A DNA stretch of 64,000 nt from Blepharisma stoltei (Eukaryota; Ciliophora; Heterotrichea; Heterotrichida; Blepharismidae): NCBI GenBank assembly GCA_914767885.1, contig CAJZBQ010000046.1, positions 930,001 through 994,000 of the forward strand. Direction: 5' to 3'. Of this stretch, positions 30,870-42,202 are shown one piece after another. The first letter of the stretch is position 1, and the number at the start of each line of letters is the position of its first letter. The translations under genes and the position numbers were made by a program. The notes below the pieces were generated by a model. That model made no database searches. It was not told the origin of the DNA and saw only the letters and a list, made by a program, of their open reading frames with translations.

Positions 30870-33462
30870 TTAATCTTCGTTATCATTAGAATTAAGGCTT
30901 TCAGTATGTTTATCCTGTAAAGTTTCTTTTGGTCCTCTTGAAGTCATTTGCATTTTTTCTATAGGATGCATATATAATCCTGACTCCATCTTCAAAGACT
31001 CAGATTCGTTTTCGTTCTCGCTTACATATTTACCAGTTTTCCATACTAATTTCATAACTGTTGGCAATTTAAGCATAACAACTAAATATATAATAAATGA
31101 TACTATAATTAGCACCCCGCCAGTCACTTGTATCCCAACGCTGTCATTTATGGTAAAAATAAAGCCAGTTAGTAATTGGAATATAAAAATGTAAGACATA
31201 ATTGAATAAATATAAGCTTTCGGGATTGCAGCTCCAGTTGAACTTTTGTTAATATAAAATGTGCTGAGAAGTAGATATTTGTGGATGAGGTACTAAATAA
31301 TGATTACTCTAACCCCCCCCCCCCTCCGTGAGCGAACAAAACAATTTTGTTCGCTCACGGAGGGGGGTTAATTTTTTTTTTTTAAAAAAAATTTATATAT
31401 AAATTTTATAAAAAATATTTTTTTCGAAATTTAAAAAAATCCTAATTTGCAAAAATTGGGAAGCAAATATTAATTTAATTTGCAAAATTTATGTTTTAAA
31501 ACGCAATTTGTTTAAAATTAAAAAACAGAATTAGCTCTAGATTTCATTATACTAATTATCACTTATATATCAAAATTTTTTTCCATTAAAAATTTTTTCT
31601 ATTAAAAAAATTTTTGTTCACTCACGGAGGGTGGGTTTTTGGTCACAAAATGGCGATTTTTCTAATGGTTTTTTGTTCGCTCACGGAGGAGGGGGGGGGG
31701 AGTAAGTACAAAATAAATCAGCCCAATTACAAGAATCAGAGGATAAGCGACTGAATAGCACATTATAATAAAGAAATTGTTCAAGGTAATTGCTATTTCA
31801 TAAGAAAAATCAAAATCTGGGTTATCCAAAGCCTGCATTTTTTCGAGAGGAGTTTTTGCTAATTTTTGCTTTATTTTTGAAACTATTATAACACCAGGCT
31901 GCCATAGGGCAACACCCATAGAAATTCCAGCTTGATGAATCATAAAAATTGTGAAAAATAGCCCAGTTTCAGCAATTTTATTAGGAAATAGCGTCCTTGC
32001 GCTGTCCCAGCCATCAGTCGAAACTTGGACCACAACTTGCATCCCGAAAGCTTGCAATATAAAAATATAAAAAGCAAAAAATAATAAATACTTGACCATT
32101 CTGCTTACAACTTCTGCAGCTACGTCTATGTGCTTTTCTTGCTTTACTACAAAAATAATTGCGTGATATACAACAACTGCTTGGTAAATTATCAATAATA
32201 AAGTAGGCAAATAAGTATCAAAAATCCCTTTGACGTAATCTCCAGCATCTGCATTTGAGACTGCATCATTTATGTATCTCACAAATGCTGTGGGGGTTAA
32301 GAAAACAAAGAAAATTACTATAAAAATGGCTAGTAATATTGCTCGGCGGATTTTTATTGTGGTTTGGTTATAATTCATATTTTCCCATTTCACCTCGTGA
32401 GGAGCTGGAGCTGAATCTACAGACCAAGATTTGGAATCTTTATACTCCTCTTTAACTTTTTCAGCTGCCTCTCTGCTTTTACAAACTACAAAGGCAAATC
32501 CTGTATTTTTGACGTTTCCTTCTTCAATATGCTGCTCAAATTGATCTTGGAATTTTTCAATTTCTTTTGTATAATGCTCAACCGCATTGACTTTTTTCCC
32601 ACACATTTTGACCCGAATTTCTCCTTTTTTCTTATCTCTATTTATTGTTTACTGGCTTTCGACAATTTTGAAATGCTCGACTCTTTCTTTTGCTTTGTTT
32701 ATTTCTTGATAAGCGATATAACTATTAGTATAATCAGAAACTACGCAGGTTTCCATAATTTCTTCTTGAAATTGGCCTGTAAAAGTTTTATGCACCTCAG
32801 GCCCGATTTCTTGAGGCTGCTTATTTTTATCAAGTCCTCCAATTTCAATAACGCGCTCATAAATGTAACTTTCCTATATAAAATTTACAGTTGGGGAAAC
32901 TGACTTTAAAATAATGTAAACTAGTCAATATGCCAGACAAGAGAAAAACACAAAATAAATAATTGGAGCAATCATATATTTTTCGTCGTCTAAAACGTTT
33001 CCTATAGACTCAGCATTAGTGTCTTCTCCTGAAATTCCGCTGCCTTGAAAATATATTGGGACAAGAGCAGGGGTTATGAAGATGGACAAAACTGTTAAAA
33101 ATATAATAATCTGCCGATGAAGAGAAAGGTAAACATAATCTCTTGTGCAATATATATTGATAATTTTTTTTAAAAAACAAATTTACATTTTATTTGTTTT
33201 AATTAATTGTGAAAGAATAAGCAAAAAATCCGCATTTATCTCGGATTTCTTTTGGGCTTGTGTTTCATACGTCTCTGAATAGTTTGCATTTAGGTATTTC
33301 AGATTCTGAAAAAATTGCGTTTTTTGGCTTGAAGTTTTCGACTGTATTTTCAGTGTGACGAGTTCTGTGGCGATAAGTAGCCAAAAAGAGGATAAACAGT
33401 ATCGAAAAAATGATTGCATCTATAGCAAGAGTGTAAAGTATTTGGAAAATTCCCTGTTCCAT
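30870..33462 (-). CDS. TMEM63/OSCA-type channel, tandem copy 2
   Basis: 690 aa, the same coding length as copy 1, after three 15-nt introns (31293-31307, 32638-32652, 32874-32888), one IES (33136-33217) and MITE A7. Shares ALVPIYFQGSGISGEDT, NTGFAFVVCKS, APAPHEVKWENM, LPTLLLIIYQAVVVYH, GLFFTIFMIHQAG and the C-terminal GLYMHPIEKMQ. Charged C-terminal tail ends NSNDNED. Located 119 bp from copy 1 and in the same orientation, so it probably arose by tandem duplication. Function as for copy 1, by family. Confidence 0.92.
31313..31702 (+). mobile_element. MITE family A copy 7
   Basis: 390 bp, TAA duplications (31310-31312, 31703-31705). Tip reads CCCCCC rather than CTCCC on the left. Inserted 2 bp from a 15-nt intron; removal gives IYFVLR followed by the spliced YLIHKYLLL. 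Confidence 0.95.
33136..33217 (-). other. IES, 82 bp, TA-bounded
   Basis: Joins DKCGFFAY to VYLSLHRQIIIFL in channel copy 2, matching AYIYLSLLWQIIIFL of copy 3. Confidence 0.88.
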
Positions 33463-33919
33463 TTTATTACATTAGACTAAATTCGTTTTTTTTTTGTATA
33501 TTAAAACATAATTTTTTATTTTAATAGTAATTTGACAAATAATTAAGAAATAAACTCAATAAATAAAATTGAAATTTTTTGATACAAATTTCTCAATTTT
33601 TCTAAAAAATAAAAACAAATTTATTTTACGAGATTGAGCTTGACACAGCTAAAAGCAGCTTTCAACAAGATTTTTTATTTTTAATAAATATATGACGGCA
33701 TTTAAAGGTTTTGGGTTGTATAATGCTATCCTTAATCAAGGCCTTCTCTTATAAAATTCTTAACTTGCTGAATATTTATAGCCTGATTGATTATACCTAA
33801 TCAGAAATATATATAAAAATTTTTTTCCTTTGTTTATGCTATTTTCATATAAAATAATTTTCTCATCTTTAATTATTTTATTTTTCAGCATTCATTACAG
33901 AATTTTAGTTTTAATCTAG
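33463..33919 (+). other. Intergenic, 457 bp
   Basis: Spacer between channel copies 2 and 3, AT-rich with stops in every frame. No element or RNA gene recognised. Confidence 0.5.
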
Positions 33920-36900
33920 TTAACTATTATTTTCATTAGAAGTATTGATATTTTGTGTTTTTGATGCTAAAGTGTCTAGCAAAACTACATCTGCTTCTCC
34001 AGTCTCTTTTTCCTTTTTTTCTACAGGATGTATATATAGCACCTCGCCATGCTCAAAATTGTCAAGCTTACGCCCTTCAATTTTTTCGAATTTTTTAATA
34101 ATCTTTCTCACAAACTTCATTATTATTGGCAATTTTCACAGAAAAATCAAGTACACCACAAATGCAATAATTATCAAAACCCCACCTACAATTTGTATAG
34201 GATAGTTTTTATTAATTGTAAATATCAGCCCAGTGAACAGCTGGAATATAAAAATATATGTCAAAATTGAATATAGATAGGCTTTAGGGATAGCTGAGCC
34301 AGTTGAAGATTTATTAACATAAAAAGTGCAGAGGATGAGGTATTTCTGAGTCATAAACTAAATAAAAATTACTCTTATAAAGAAATATATCAATCCAATA
34401 ATAAGGATTAGGGGATAAGCGATAGAATAGCTTAAAAGAATTAGAAAGCTGTTCAATGTGACAGCTGTTTCGTAAGCAAAATCAAAGTCAGGGGAATCCA
34501 GTGCTTTTATTTTTTCATGAGGAGTTTTGGCAAGTTTTCATTTTATTTTAGAAATTATAATAAGCCCAGGCTGCAGTAGTGCAAGTCCATTTTGGATTAA
34601 AGCTTGATGGATCATAAAAATAGTAAAAAATAGCCCAGTTTCTGCTATTTTGTTAGGGAAAAGTGTTCTCCAGCCATCCCAGCCTCCAGTAGAAACCTGA
34701 ACCACTGTTTGCATTCCTAAAGCTTGCAGTAAAAATACATAAATTGCCATAAAAATCAAATATTTTGTCAGTCTGCTCACAATTTCCATGGCCACATTTA
34801 CTCTTTTTTCTTGTTTTACAATAAAAATTATTGAATGATACAAAATAACCCCTTGGTAAATTAACAATAATAAAGTAGGCAAATACGTAGTAAAAATTCC
34901 TTCTATGTATTTATCTATTTCCATACCTGACAATGCGTCATTTATATATCGGACAAAAGCTGTAGGGGTCAAAAAAATGAAGAAAACTACTACAAAAATA
35001 GCTAATAAAGCAATGCGGCGGCCCCTAGTAACGAGCTGGTTATAATTCATATTCTCCCATTTTATTTCGTGAGGGGCTGGAGCTGATGCAACCATTCATG
35101 TCAAGATCTCTAAATCTTTGAAATCATTTGGGAATTTATCATCGATTTTTTCTACAATCTCAGGTGTTTTACAAAAAATATAAGCAAATCCTGTGCTTTT
35201 TTGGTGTCCTTCTTCCAGATGGTCTTTATATTTTTTTTGATATTTTTCAATTTCTTGTGTATAATATCCAATAGCATCTACCTTCTGTGAGCATCAATTC
35301 ACGCGAATTTTTTCTCTTTTATGGTCTCTATATAATTTCTACGAATTTTCGATGTATCGAAAATGCTCGAGTTTCTCTTTAGCTTGCTCTAGTTTTTGGT
35401 TTGCAATATAGCTTCTTGTGTAGTCAGGGACTACATAAATTCCAACGACTTCGTCATGGAATTGGCTTTTAAATTTGCCCATAACTTTAGGCTCTATTTC
35501 TTGGGGCGGCAAATTTCGGTTAAATCCTCTAACTTCGATAATATATTCAAATACAGGTTTTTTCTAATTAAATCCTACATTTATAGTTGTTCTATACTAT
35601 TTAGCTTTATTTTTTTTAAATTTTTATAATAAAAAATTATAATAATTTTAATATAAATTATGGCATTTACCATAAATAAGCCTGCTCATAATTTGTGCCC
35701 AGAGATATATAGGAAATCGTTCTTAAAATTATATAGACAAGCCAATAGGCAAGAAATGAAAAAAATATATAATAAAGTATGGGCGCTATCATTAAATATT
35801 CATCATCCAAAATGTTGGCAATTCCTTCTTTATTAGTACTTTCATCAGGGAGGCCATTCCCAGAAAAATATATAGGGACTAATGAAGGAATCCCCAAAAT
35901 GCAGACAATAGATAAAAATATAATTATCTGCCATAAGAGAGATAGATAAATATAAGCTAAAAGCCCACACTTTTCATGAATGTCCATAAGACCGGTTCTC
36001 CATACGATTTTTAGCAATTTTCATACGGGTGTCTCAGATTCTGAATAAATAGCATTCTTCGGCTGAGCATCTTCGGCCTTATAAGTAGTGGTATGCTTAG
36101 TTCTATAGTTATGAGATAATAAAAATAGCAAAAATAAAATTGAGAAAATAATTGTGTCAATGCCTAAAGTGTAAAGTATTTGATAGAATCCTTGATCTGC
36201 AGCAGTTGTTTTTGTATTTTTCCTCGGCAGATATTTCCTCACTCCCCCCCTTTTAACTTGGAACAAAATATAGGTAAAATTTTCATTTTTTTGTTAAATT
36301 AATCCCCCTTTAAATTGGAACAAAATTCAATTTTATGATAAAAATTTTATAGTAAAAAAGTTATGATATAAGTTAAATGTTTCTTCAACTAAAATTAAAA
36401 ATTTAGTATATCTTGCTCTTTTTTAAAGAATAGAGTACAAAGAGCATCTTATTTAAAATAAATTTATTATCCTTAATTGCTAAACTTTTAAAAAAATTTT
36501 TAATTTTTTTCAGATAAAACAATATTTTCATTTGATATAAATTCAATGCAAATTCTTTACAAAAATTTAAAATTTACTTATTTCTTGCTTTATTTTAAAG
36601 AATAGAGTATAAATAACATCTTATTTAAACAAAATTAACACTTTGGTTGATAAATTTTCTAAATGTTTTTTTTAATTATTTTTTATCAATAAAAATAATA
36701 ATTTTTGTGTAAATAGTTTTGATACCAATTAATAGTAGTGTATTAGTTAATAATAAAAAATTTAGTTATATCTTGCTTTGTTTTAAAGGATAAAAAGTAA
36801 ATAGTCTTTTATTAAAGAAGTTTCGATTAATTTTTGAATTTATTTTTTCATAAAAAAATTATCTCAACCCCCTTTAAATTGGAACAAATTTTTTTTTTCA

Positions 36901-36929
36901 AATTTAAAGGCGGGGGGAGTCAGTACCAT
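33920..36929 (-). CDS. TMEM63/OSCA-type channel, tandem copy 3
   Basis: 719 aa after three 15-nt introns (34358-34372, 35328-35342, 35564-35578), one 124-bp IES and MITE B3; 2160 nt. The N-terminus is longer than in the other two copies (MVLRKYLPRKNTKTTAADQG). Same channel landmarks: LVPIYFSGNGLPDES, GFNRNLPPQEIEPKV, APAPHEIKWENMNYNQ, LPTLLLLIYQGVILYH, GLFFTIFMIHQAL, VLYIHPVEKKE. UGA Trp codons occur at TPVWKLL, ILTWMVA and KIKWKLA. The start codon is separated from the body by MITE B3 in the germline. Confidence 0.92.
35582..35705 (-). other. IES, about 124 bp, TA-bounded
   Basis: Followed at once by an intron. Removal gives LRTISYINKKPVFEYIIEV. Other in-phase TAs nearby make the exact edge uncertain. 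Confidence 0.7.
36242..36919 (+). mobile_element. MITE family B copy 3
   Basis: 678 bp, TCA duplications (36239-36241, 36920-36922). Modules TTTTAACTTGGAACAAAA and CTTTAAATTGGAACAAA. Inserted at codons 3-4 of channel copy 3; excision at TCA leaves MVLRKYLPRK in frame. No TA at the junction. Confidence 0.93.
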
Positions 36930-37444
36930 TTAGTCAATTTTTTTCTTATAAGTCATTTGAGTCAGCAAAATTCTTTAATTTTTAATAAAATTACGCTGAG
37001 GAAACGGCTGAAGAAAAAATGTCCTGAAAAAAAGTCATATAGCCCTTGATCCATTTCAGATTATTACTAATAATGCAATTAATGGTTTAATTATTTACTT
37101 TTTTAAGAAATGCATTTTGGAATCTTTCTCTGACATTTTTATCAGAAATTAATTTAAAGGAAAAGCACCTAGAAAATCTGATGGTCAAAAACATCAATTC
37201 TTTCTATTTTTTATATAAGTTGATTTATTTTAATATTTTATTTATTCTTTATGTTAATCTTAATTTATTTTAATCAATATGCTCTCTGAGAGTAATATAG
37301 ATAAAATTTACGATTAAAAATTTATTTAAAGTAATAGTAAATAAAACCATACAGTCTCTACCTGCCCATTAAACCACATAATTTATTACCTTTATATCAT
37401 TAATTAACTTATTATCCGATAATTACTAATTTATATTCTCACAA
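36930..37444 (+). other. Intergenic, 515 bp
   Basis: Between channel copy 3 (start) and the PDE gene (stop), both on the minus strand. A short basic frame (LRKRLKKKCPEKK) at 36990-37040 is not convincing. Otherwise AT-rich. Confidence 0.45.
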
Positions 37445-40288
37445 TTAAGAAAGATATTTCTGTTCAGGCAAGCTTCCTCTTCTGCTGTGTTGTATTGACT
37501 TAAAAAGCCTTTCGTATTCCTCCATATTTTCATCCTGTGGTGCTTCTATTGACGTCTGTCTCCTATTCGGAAAATTATGTGACATCCAGAAAACTTCATT
37601 TTCTTCCAGCTGCACCAATATTTTTTCCTTTATACTAACTGACGGCCTAAACATATAAAAAGTCTGATACAAAGGCCCCACAATATTTTTAATAAACCCT
37701 ATCTGTGTTTTCGCTATTTCAGTCACTTCTCTATCACAATACATCGAAACCGGTATCCCCAGTGATTTTTCCACATCGCCTTGCTCGAAAAATTCCTGAA
37801 TCACCAGCGCGCACCATTTTGCATGTAAGTCCCTCTTTTTGGCAGCATGTCCTACATCAGCTACTTTTATAGTCATTTTAAATAAATCAAGCCGAAAATC
37901 AGGGTCGTTCATATCTTGGACTTCATTTATGGCCAAATATTTTGCTTTAAAATGGCTGACAATTTCAAAGTGTTTTGCTAAGTCTGTGGATAAAATCATT
38001 TCGATAATCATTTTTCTTACCAAGGACCATCTGTCAGGGTCTATTGATTTTATTATTTCTGAAGCGTTCTCTTTTAGGATTTTGAAAATTATGGAAGCGT
38101 GGTGCATCTCGAGGACACTGATGTCGTTGAATTGGATAGCTAAATCGTCCATGGTCTGGATTAGAAAACGATTACTTTTAGCTGGGTGGCCGACGTCGTG
38201 GCCTATAGAAGTTATGCTTTTGTTGATAAAAAGTAGGGCATAGAATTATTATTTTCCTTATGTTTATAAAAAAGAATATTAGGATTTTATATATATAAAT
38301 ATGTATATAATTCCTGCTAGGAGTTCTAAACTATTGATTTCTTCAATAATAAAAGTATTGAAAACTATGTATATATATGAGCACATTACATCAGCGGCAT
38401 GACAGGAATTGTGGTAAGGATTTTGATTGCTATAGCGACTTTCTATTACTTCTAAAAAGGTAGTCAAAGTTTTTTCGGATATATTAAAAATGTCTTTTAA
38501 GCCATATTTTACTATTGCATAGTACCCACAGGTCTGAAGAGGCCGACCTCCAGAACAATCATTAACAAAAAACGTGTTAAAGTTTCATTCTCTACCGATT
38601 TGGTTTAAAACGCCTTGAAGTTCTGCAACTCCGTATATAGAGTCTAATTTTATTAAAGATTTTTGCCTTGGCGGAAGACTATAAATTGTTCCGCCTCTTT
38701 TAGATATACTATTTGAATTAATCTTATTCCCTTGCCTTTTTTGTATGCAATATTCCAAATTCTGCTAAAAAATAATATAAAAGTTTGCTCAAAATAAATT
38801 TTGTCTTGCTCATCTAAACCTTTTGTAATATTTTCTATATTTGTATAATAAATATTTGTACTTCTTCTAATTCATCCCTCTGTGAGCGAACAAAAAGTTT
38901 TGTCTGCAAGGAGGGATTAATTTTTTTTATATATAAATTTTAGAAATTTTTTGTTTGAAATTTAAACAAATCCTAATTGGAAAGCAAAATATTTATTTAA
39001 CTTGTAAAATTTATGTTCTAAAATGGAATTTATTTAAAATTAAACACAATAGCTAGAGATTTCATTATACTAATTGCCAATATGTATCTTTTTTTTAAAA
39101 TATTTTATGCTCTCATAGAGTGGAAATAGGGATTTTTCCAATTGTTTTTTCACTCACGGGGTGGGAGTAAGCCTCGCTAAAATTGATTTTAAGATACTCA
39201 TAGAAATAACAGCTTGTTCTTTGGCTTTTAAATCTTTACTCCTTCAGAGAGAAGTAAGCTTTGCTTTAATTTTTACAGTTACGATTCCCAAGAGAGTCAA
39301 TCTTTCTTCATTAATTTTTGTTTTAATAGTTATAATAAAATCGCTCTTTTTAAATCTATTTTAGATGCTTATTTACAAATATAATTTATGAAGTGAATTT
39401 TTTTTTCTGAATTTAGGAATATAAAATATATAAATAAAGAAAAATAGCCTAGTTTTATTAGAGGAATTTAGAATCTTTTATGATGCTCAAAGACTCTATT
39501 GAAGAATTTATTGCATCTACAATTTCTTCAATGGCTGTATCTGCTTGCTTTTTAGCTCCATGTATAACCCCATCAGTCCTTAAGTCAGATTCAGAAATCG
39601 CAAAACTTTGGCTTTCTTTTGCAACTTCTAAATAATGGACTTTACTATTTTTCTGTTCTTTAAGAGCCAGAATTAGGTACCCAAGCACTATTAATAGACA
39701 AAAAAACTGAAAGATCGTTAAATTTGTACTTTGGTTTCCCATCATGTTTAAAAACAAAGAAATAAATGCAAGGATACTGCTGATTATAATAAAGCTAGCT
39801 TTATTTTTCATTTTTTCTTGAGCAGCAATCGCCAATACGATAATTGCAGAAAGACTGGGGAGGTAGCCTTTGCAGTCATTTTCTTGCATAATTACTGTAA
39901 AAGTGTTAGGATCTGAGAGAATTATAGTAATTCCTGATACCAAATATATCCAATTTATCAATAATCACTTATCAAGAAGGTCAGATCCATATTTTAATTC
40001 TAGGATAAAAGCAATAGTAGATAATGCAAGACTAGCAGAAAGAATTATAACACCAAAAATAAATGCGCTTGCATTTATTTCTTGATCACTATAGCTCAGA
40101 ATTATTGATAAAATGCATAAAATTAAAATTGCAGCATAAGACAAATAAAATTTGAAATTGGAGGAATTTGTATTTGGGTTTATATCTGATTGATTCAAAG
40201 TAATTTCAAGAGGAGGTCCAATTTGAGTTAGATCGCTTCCTATTTGATTTTTATGCCCTGCTAAAGCTCCGTTTCCACTAAGTTCCAT
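37445..40288 (-). CDS. Transmembrane cyclic-nucleotide phosphodiesterase
   Basis: About 779 aa after MITE A8 and IESs at 38213 and 39357, allowing one extra base in the T6 run at 38737-38742 (total then 2340 nt). The N-terminal third has about six hydrophobic helices (FYLSYAAILILCILSIILSY, INWIYLVSGITIILS, IVLAIAA, FIIISSILAFISLFLNM). A soluble linker leads to the PDEase domain with metal-site motifs NPYHNSCHAADVM, ITSIGHDVGHPAKSN, KVADVGHAAKKRDLH and the SMYCDREVTEIAKTQIGFI block. It hydrolyses cAMP and/or cGMP at a membrane. The fusion of the membrane and catalytic parts depends on the 112-bp IES call; otherwise two genes. Confidence 0.82.
38213..38305 (-). other. IES, 93 bp, TA-bounded
   Basis: Splits the metal-binding HD motif region; removal gives LELLAGIITSIGHDVGHPA. 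Confidence 0.92.
38871..39167 (+). mobile_element. MITE family A copy 8 (degenerate)
   Basis: 297 bp, TAA duplications (38868-38870, 39168-39170). Left TTCATCCCTCTGTGAGCGAA, interior AGCTAGAGATTTCATTATAC, right TTTCACTCACGGGGTGGGAG. Removal restores SILARLRRSTNIYY in the PDE gene. Confidence 0.88.
39357..39468 (-). other. IES, about 112 bp, TA-bounded (joins membrane and PDE parts)
   Basis: Removal converts ..SLSIIKDSKFL-stop into SLSIIKDSRFKKSDFIIT, continuing to the PDE domain. Phase and total length agree. Confidence 0.65.
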
Positions 40289-40934
40289 AGTCTTGTATTT
40301 ATATTAAATTAATGATAATTGCTATGATCTGTAATAGCAGGATGAAAAAAATTTAATGGCAAAATGCTTGTTAAAATTTATTATATGCTTTTTGCATGCA
40401 AAATATGCTAATTTCTGCGAAGTAGGATGCTAAATAAAAAAAATATAAAAAAATAATTTGAATTTGTGTCAAGCTTATCTTGAACAAATAATATGAATGA
40501 AGCTGAAAAAATCATTAAATAATATAAAACACCATTTATTTGCCTAAAACCTACTGCGATATTTAATTCTACTTAAAATTTTGTATGAATGATTCTATCG
40601 AGTATCCTATAAGTTTTCATTTATTCACTATTCCATTTTTATAAATTTTGATTATTTTAAAAAGAATTTATTTTTATTGCTCTTCAAAAATTGCTCAGGG
40701 ATCATAATAAATTGCAGCAACTAGCAATAAATAAATTATCAAAAATAATCGTTTTTTACTTTTCTGTATTCCTTAAAGATTAATAAATATTTCAAAATTA
40801 TTTAAACTTAATATTAAATAAATGTTCACAATTTCTCTATTTTCTCAAAAATTATTAAAATTCTATTCTTTCTTCCTCTCTTGCCTTATTCCAATTCCAT
40901 TTTATATCTCGTCTAAAGGACAAGCCTTATAATA
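40289..40934 (+). other. Intergenic, 646 bp
   Basis: Divergent promoter region between the PDE gene and the JHY-like gene. AT-rich; a pyrimidine-rich run (TTCTTTCTTCCTCTCTTGCC) lies 60 bp upstream of the JHY-like ATG. No frame or repeat of note. Confidence 0.45.
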
Positions 40935-41837
40935 ATGGCATCTCAACTATTTATTGAGAGATTCAAAGATAAAGTAAGCACCATAAACAAACTCGGGCAG
41001 TTTGAAGTCGACACCTCAAAAGCTGTCAATAAGCCTCAATTTCATTCCCAAAAATCAATCATGCAAATTTCTGCATCCAATATAGTAAAAAGCGGAATTC
41101 ATTCACTATCCCCAACAAACGATTATCCCAATTTTGCTCGACCTCTTAAGTTACAAGGCCCTGAAGGACGTTCATTTTATGCGCCTCCAAGTGAAGCTGC
41201 AACTGAGCCTCATGATTTTCATTCGCTAAACCCTAAAAACAGTTATTATCCTATTCCAGCTGAAAATATCCCACATGGATATTCAGCTCAGCAGTCTCCT
41301 AGAGCTTCAGAACCCCATCAAAAACAGAAAAAAGCCGTTTCAGCTGCTCCTTTAAGAAAAACACAAGAAAACTTACGATCGACTGATTCAGATCAGCTTA
41401 TTGGCCGACCAAAAAGAAGGGCTATTGATTTTACGCCATACACATTAAAAGATTATAAGAATATTAGAAATGATAAATACTATGAACTTGGAGGGCTCGG
41501 GCCAATTAATATAGGAACAGAAGAGTGGGAAAAAAAGAAAGAACTTCAAGATAAAAAAAAAGAATACGCCAAACAGGTGATGCAAGCTAATTCTTCACTA
41601 TTGCCCCCTACAGTTGTAAAAAAACCTAAGGAAAAAGAGATGAGCTCTAGACAGAGGGCGATTGAATTTGCGAAAAAAATACAAAAACCACCTTTAAAGG
41701 TAAAAGCTTTGGGTCAAGAAATTAAAGAAGAAAATGAAGAGTTTGAGGATAAGACACTTTCGTGGCTCTCAAATTTAGAAAAACAGCATGAAATATATAA
41801 AAATAAAGCTCAAGAAATCAGGACTAAGATGGAGTAA
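40935..41837 (+). CDS. JHY-like ciliary protein (300 aa)
   Basis: C-terminal half resembles vertebrate JHY (juvenile hydrocephalus protein): FTPYTLKDYKNIRNDKYYEL followed by GGLGP, then KKKEYAKQVMQAN, SSRQRAIEFAKKIQKP, and an acidic EEENEEF-like end with LSNLEKQHEIYKNKA. These blocks recur in the same order in the animal protein, which is needed for motile cilia. The N-terminal half is Ser/Pro-rich and unstructured. Uninterrupted by IESs. Assignment is from remembered family patterns, so moderate confidence. Confidence 0.7.
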   Translation: MASQLFIERFKDKVSTINKLGQFEVDTSKAVNKPQFHSQKSIMQISASNIVKSGIHSLSPTNDYPNFARPLKLQGPEGRSFYAPPSEAATEPHDFHSLNPKNSYYPIPAENIPHGYSAQQSPRASEPHQKQKKAVSAAPLRKTQENLRSTDSDQLIGRPKRRAIDFTPYTLKDYKNIRNDKYYELGGLGPINIGTEEWEKKKELQDKKKEYAKQVMQANSSLLPPTVVKKPKEKEMSSRQRAIEFAKKIQKPPLKVKALGQEIKEENEEFEDKTLSWLSNLEKQHEIYKNKAQEIRTKME

Positions 41838-42202
41838 TATATGGTATTTTGACATAATTTAGTAAATAAATAGGAAATTTTTAGAAAATATATGGACTTA
41901 TAATAATAAATATGGAATAGCTTATGGAAATTGAGTGATGATTACTCAGCCGCCCCAGTCTTACTACTGATGAGAGGCTCTATCTGACTTCATTATATTT
42001 GCTTTCCTTATCAATTTTGAATCATTACAGTGAAATTATAATTAGCTTAGAAAATCTTAATCAATCTACCATGAATTATTATAAGCTAAACAATAGTAAA
42101 TTTAATATCAAGCTAAGAGATTGTCTTATTATGATGCTCTAGATTAATTATTATCAATAAACATATTTATGTTATGGCTTAATTCAGCCTAAAAAGCATA
42201 TT
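41838..42202 (+). other. Intergenic, 365 bp
   Basis: Spacer between convergent JHY-like and sulfurtransferase genes; a modest GC stretch (CAGCCGCCCCAGTCTTACTA) at 41948. Nothing else seen. Confidence 0.45.
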
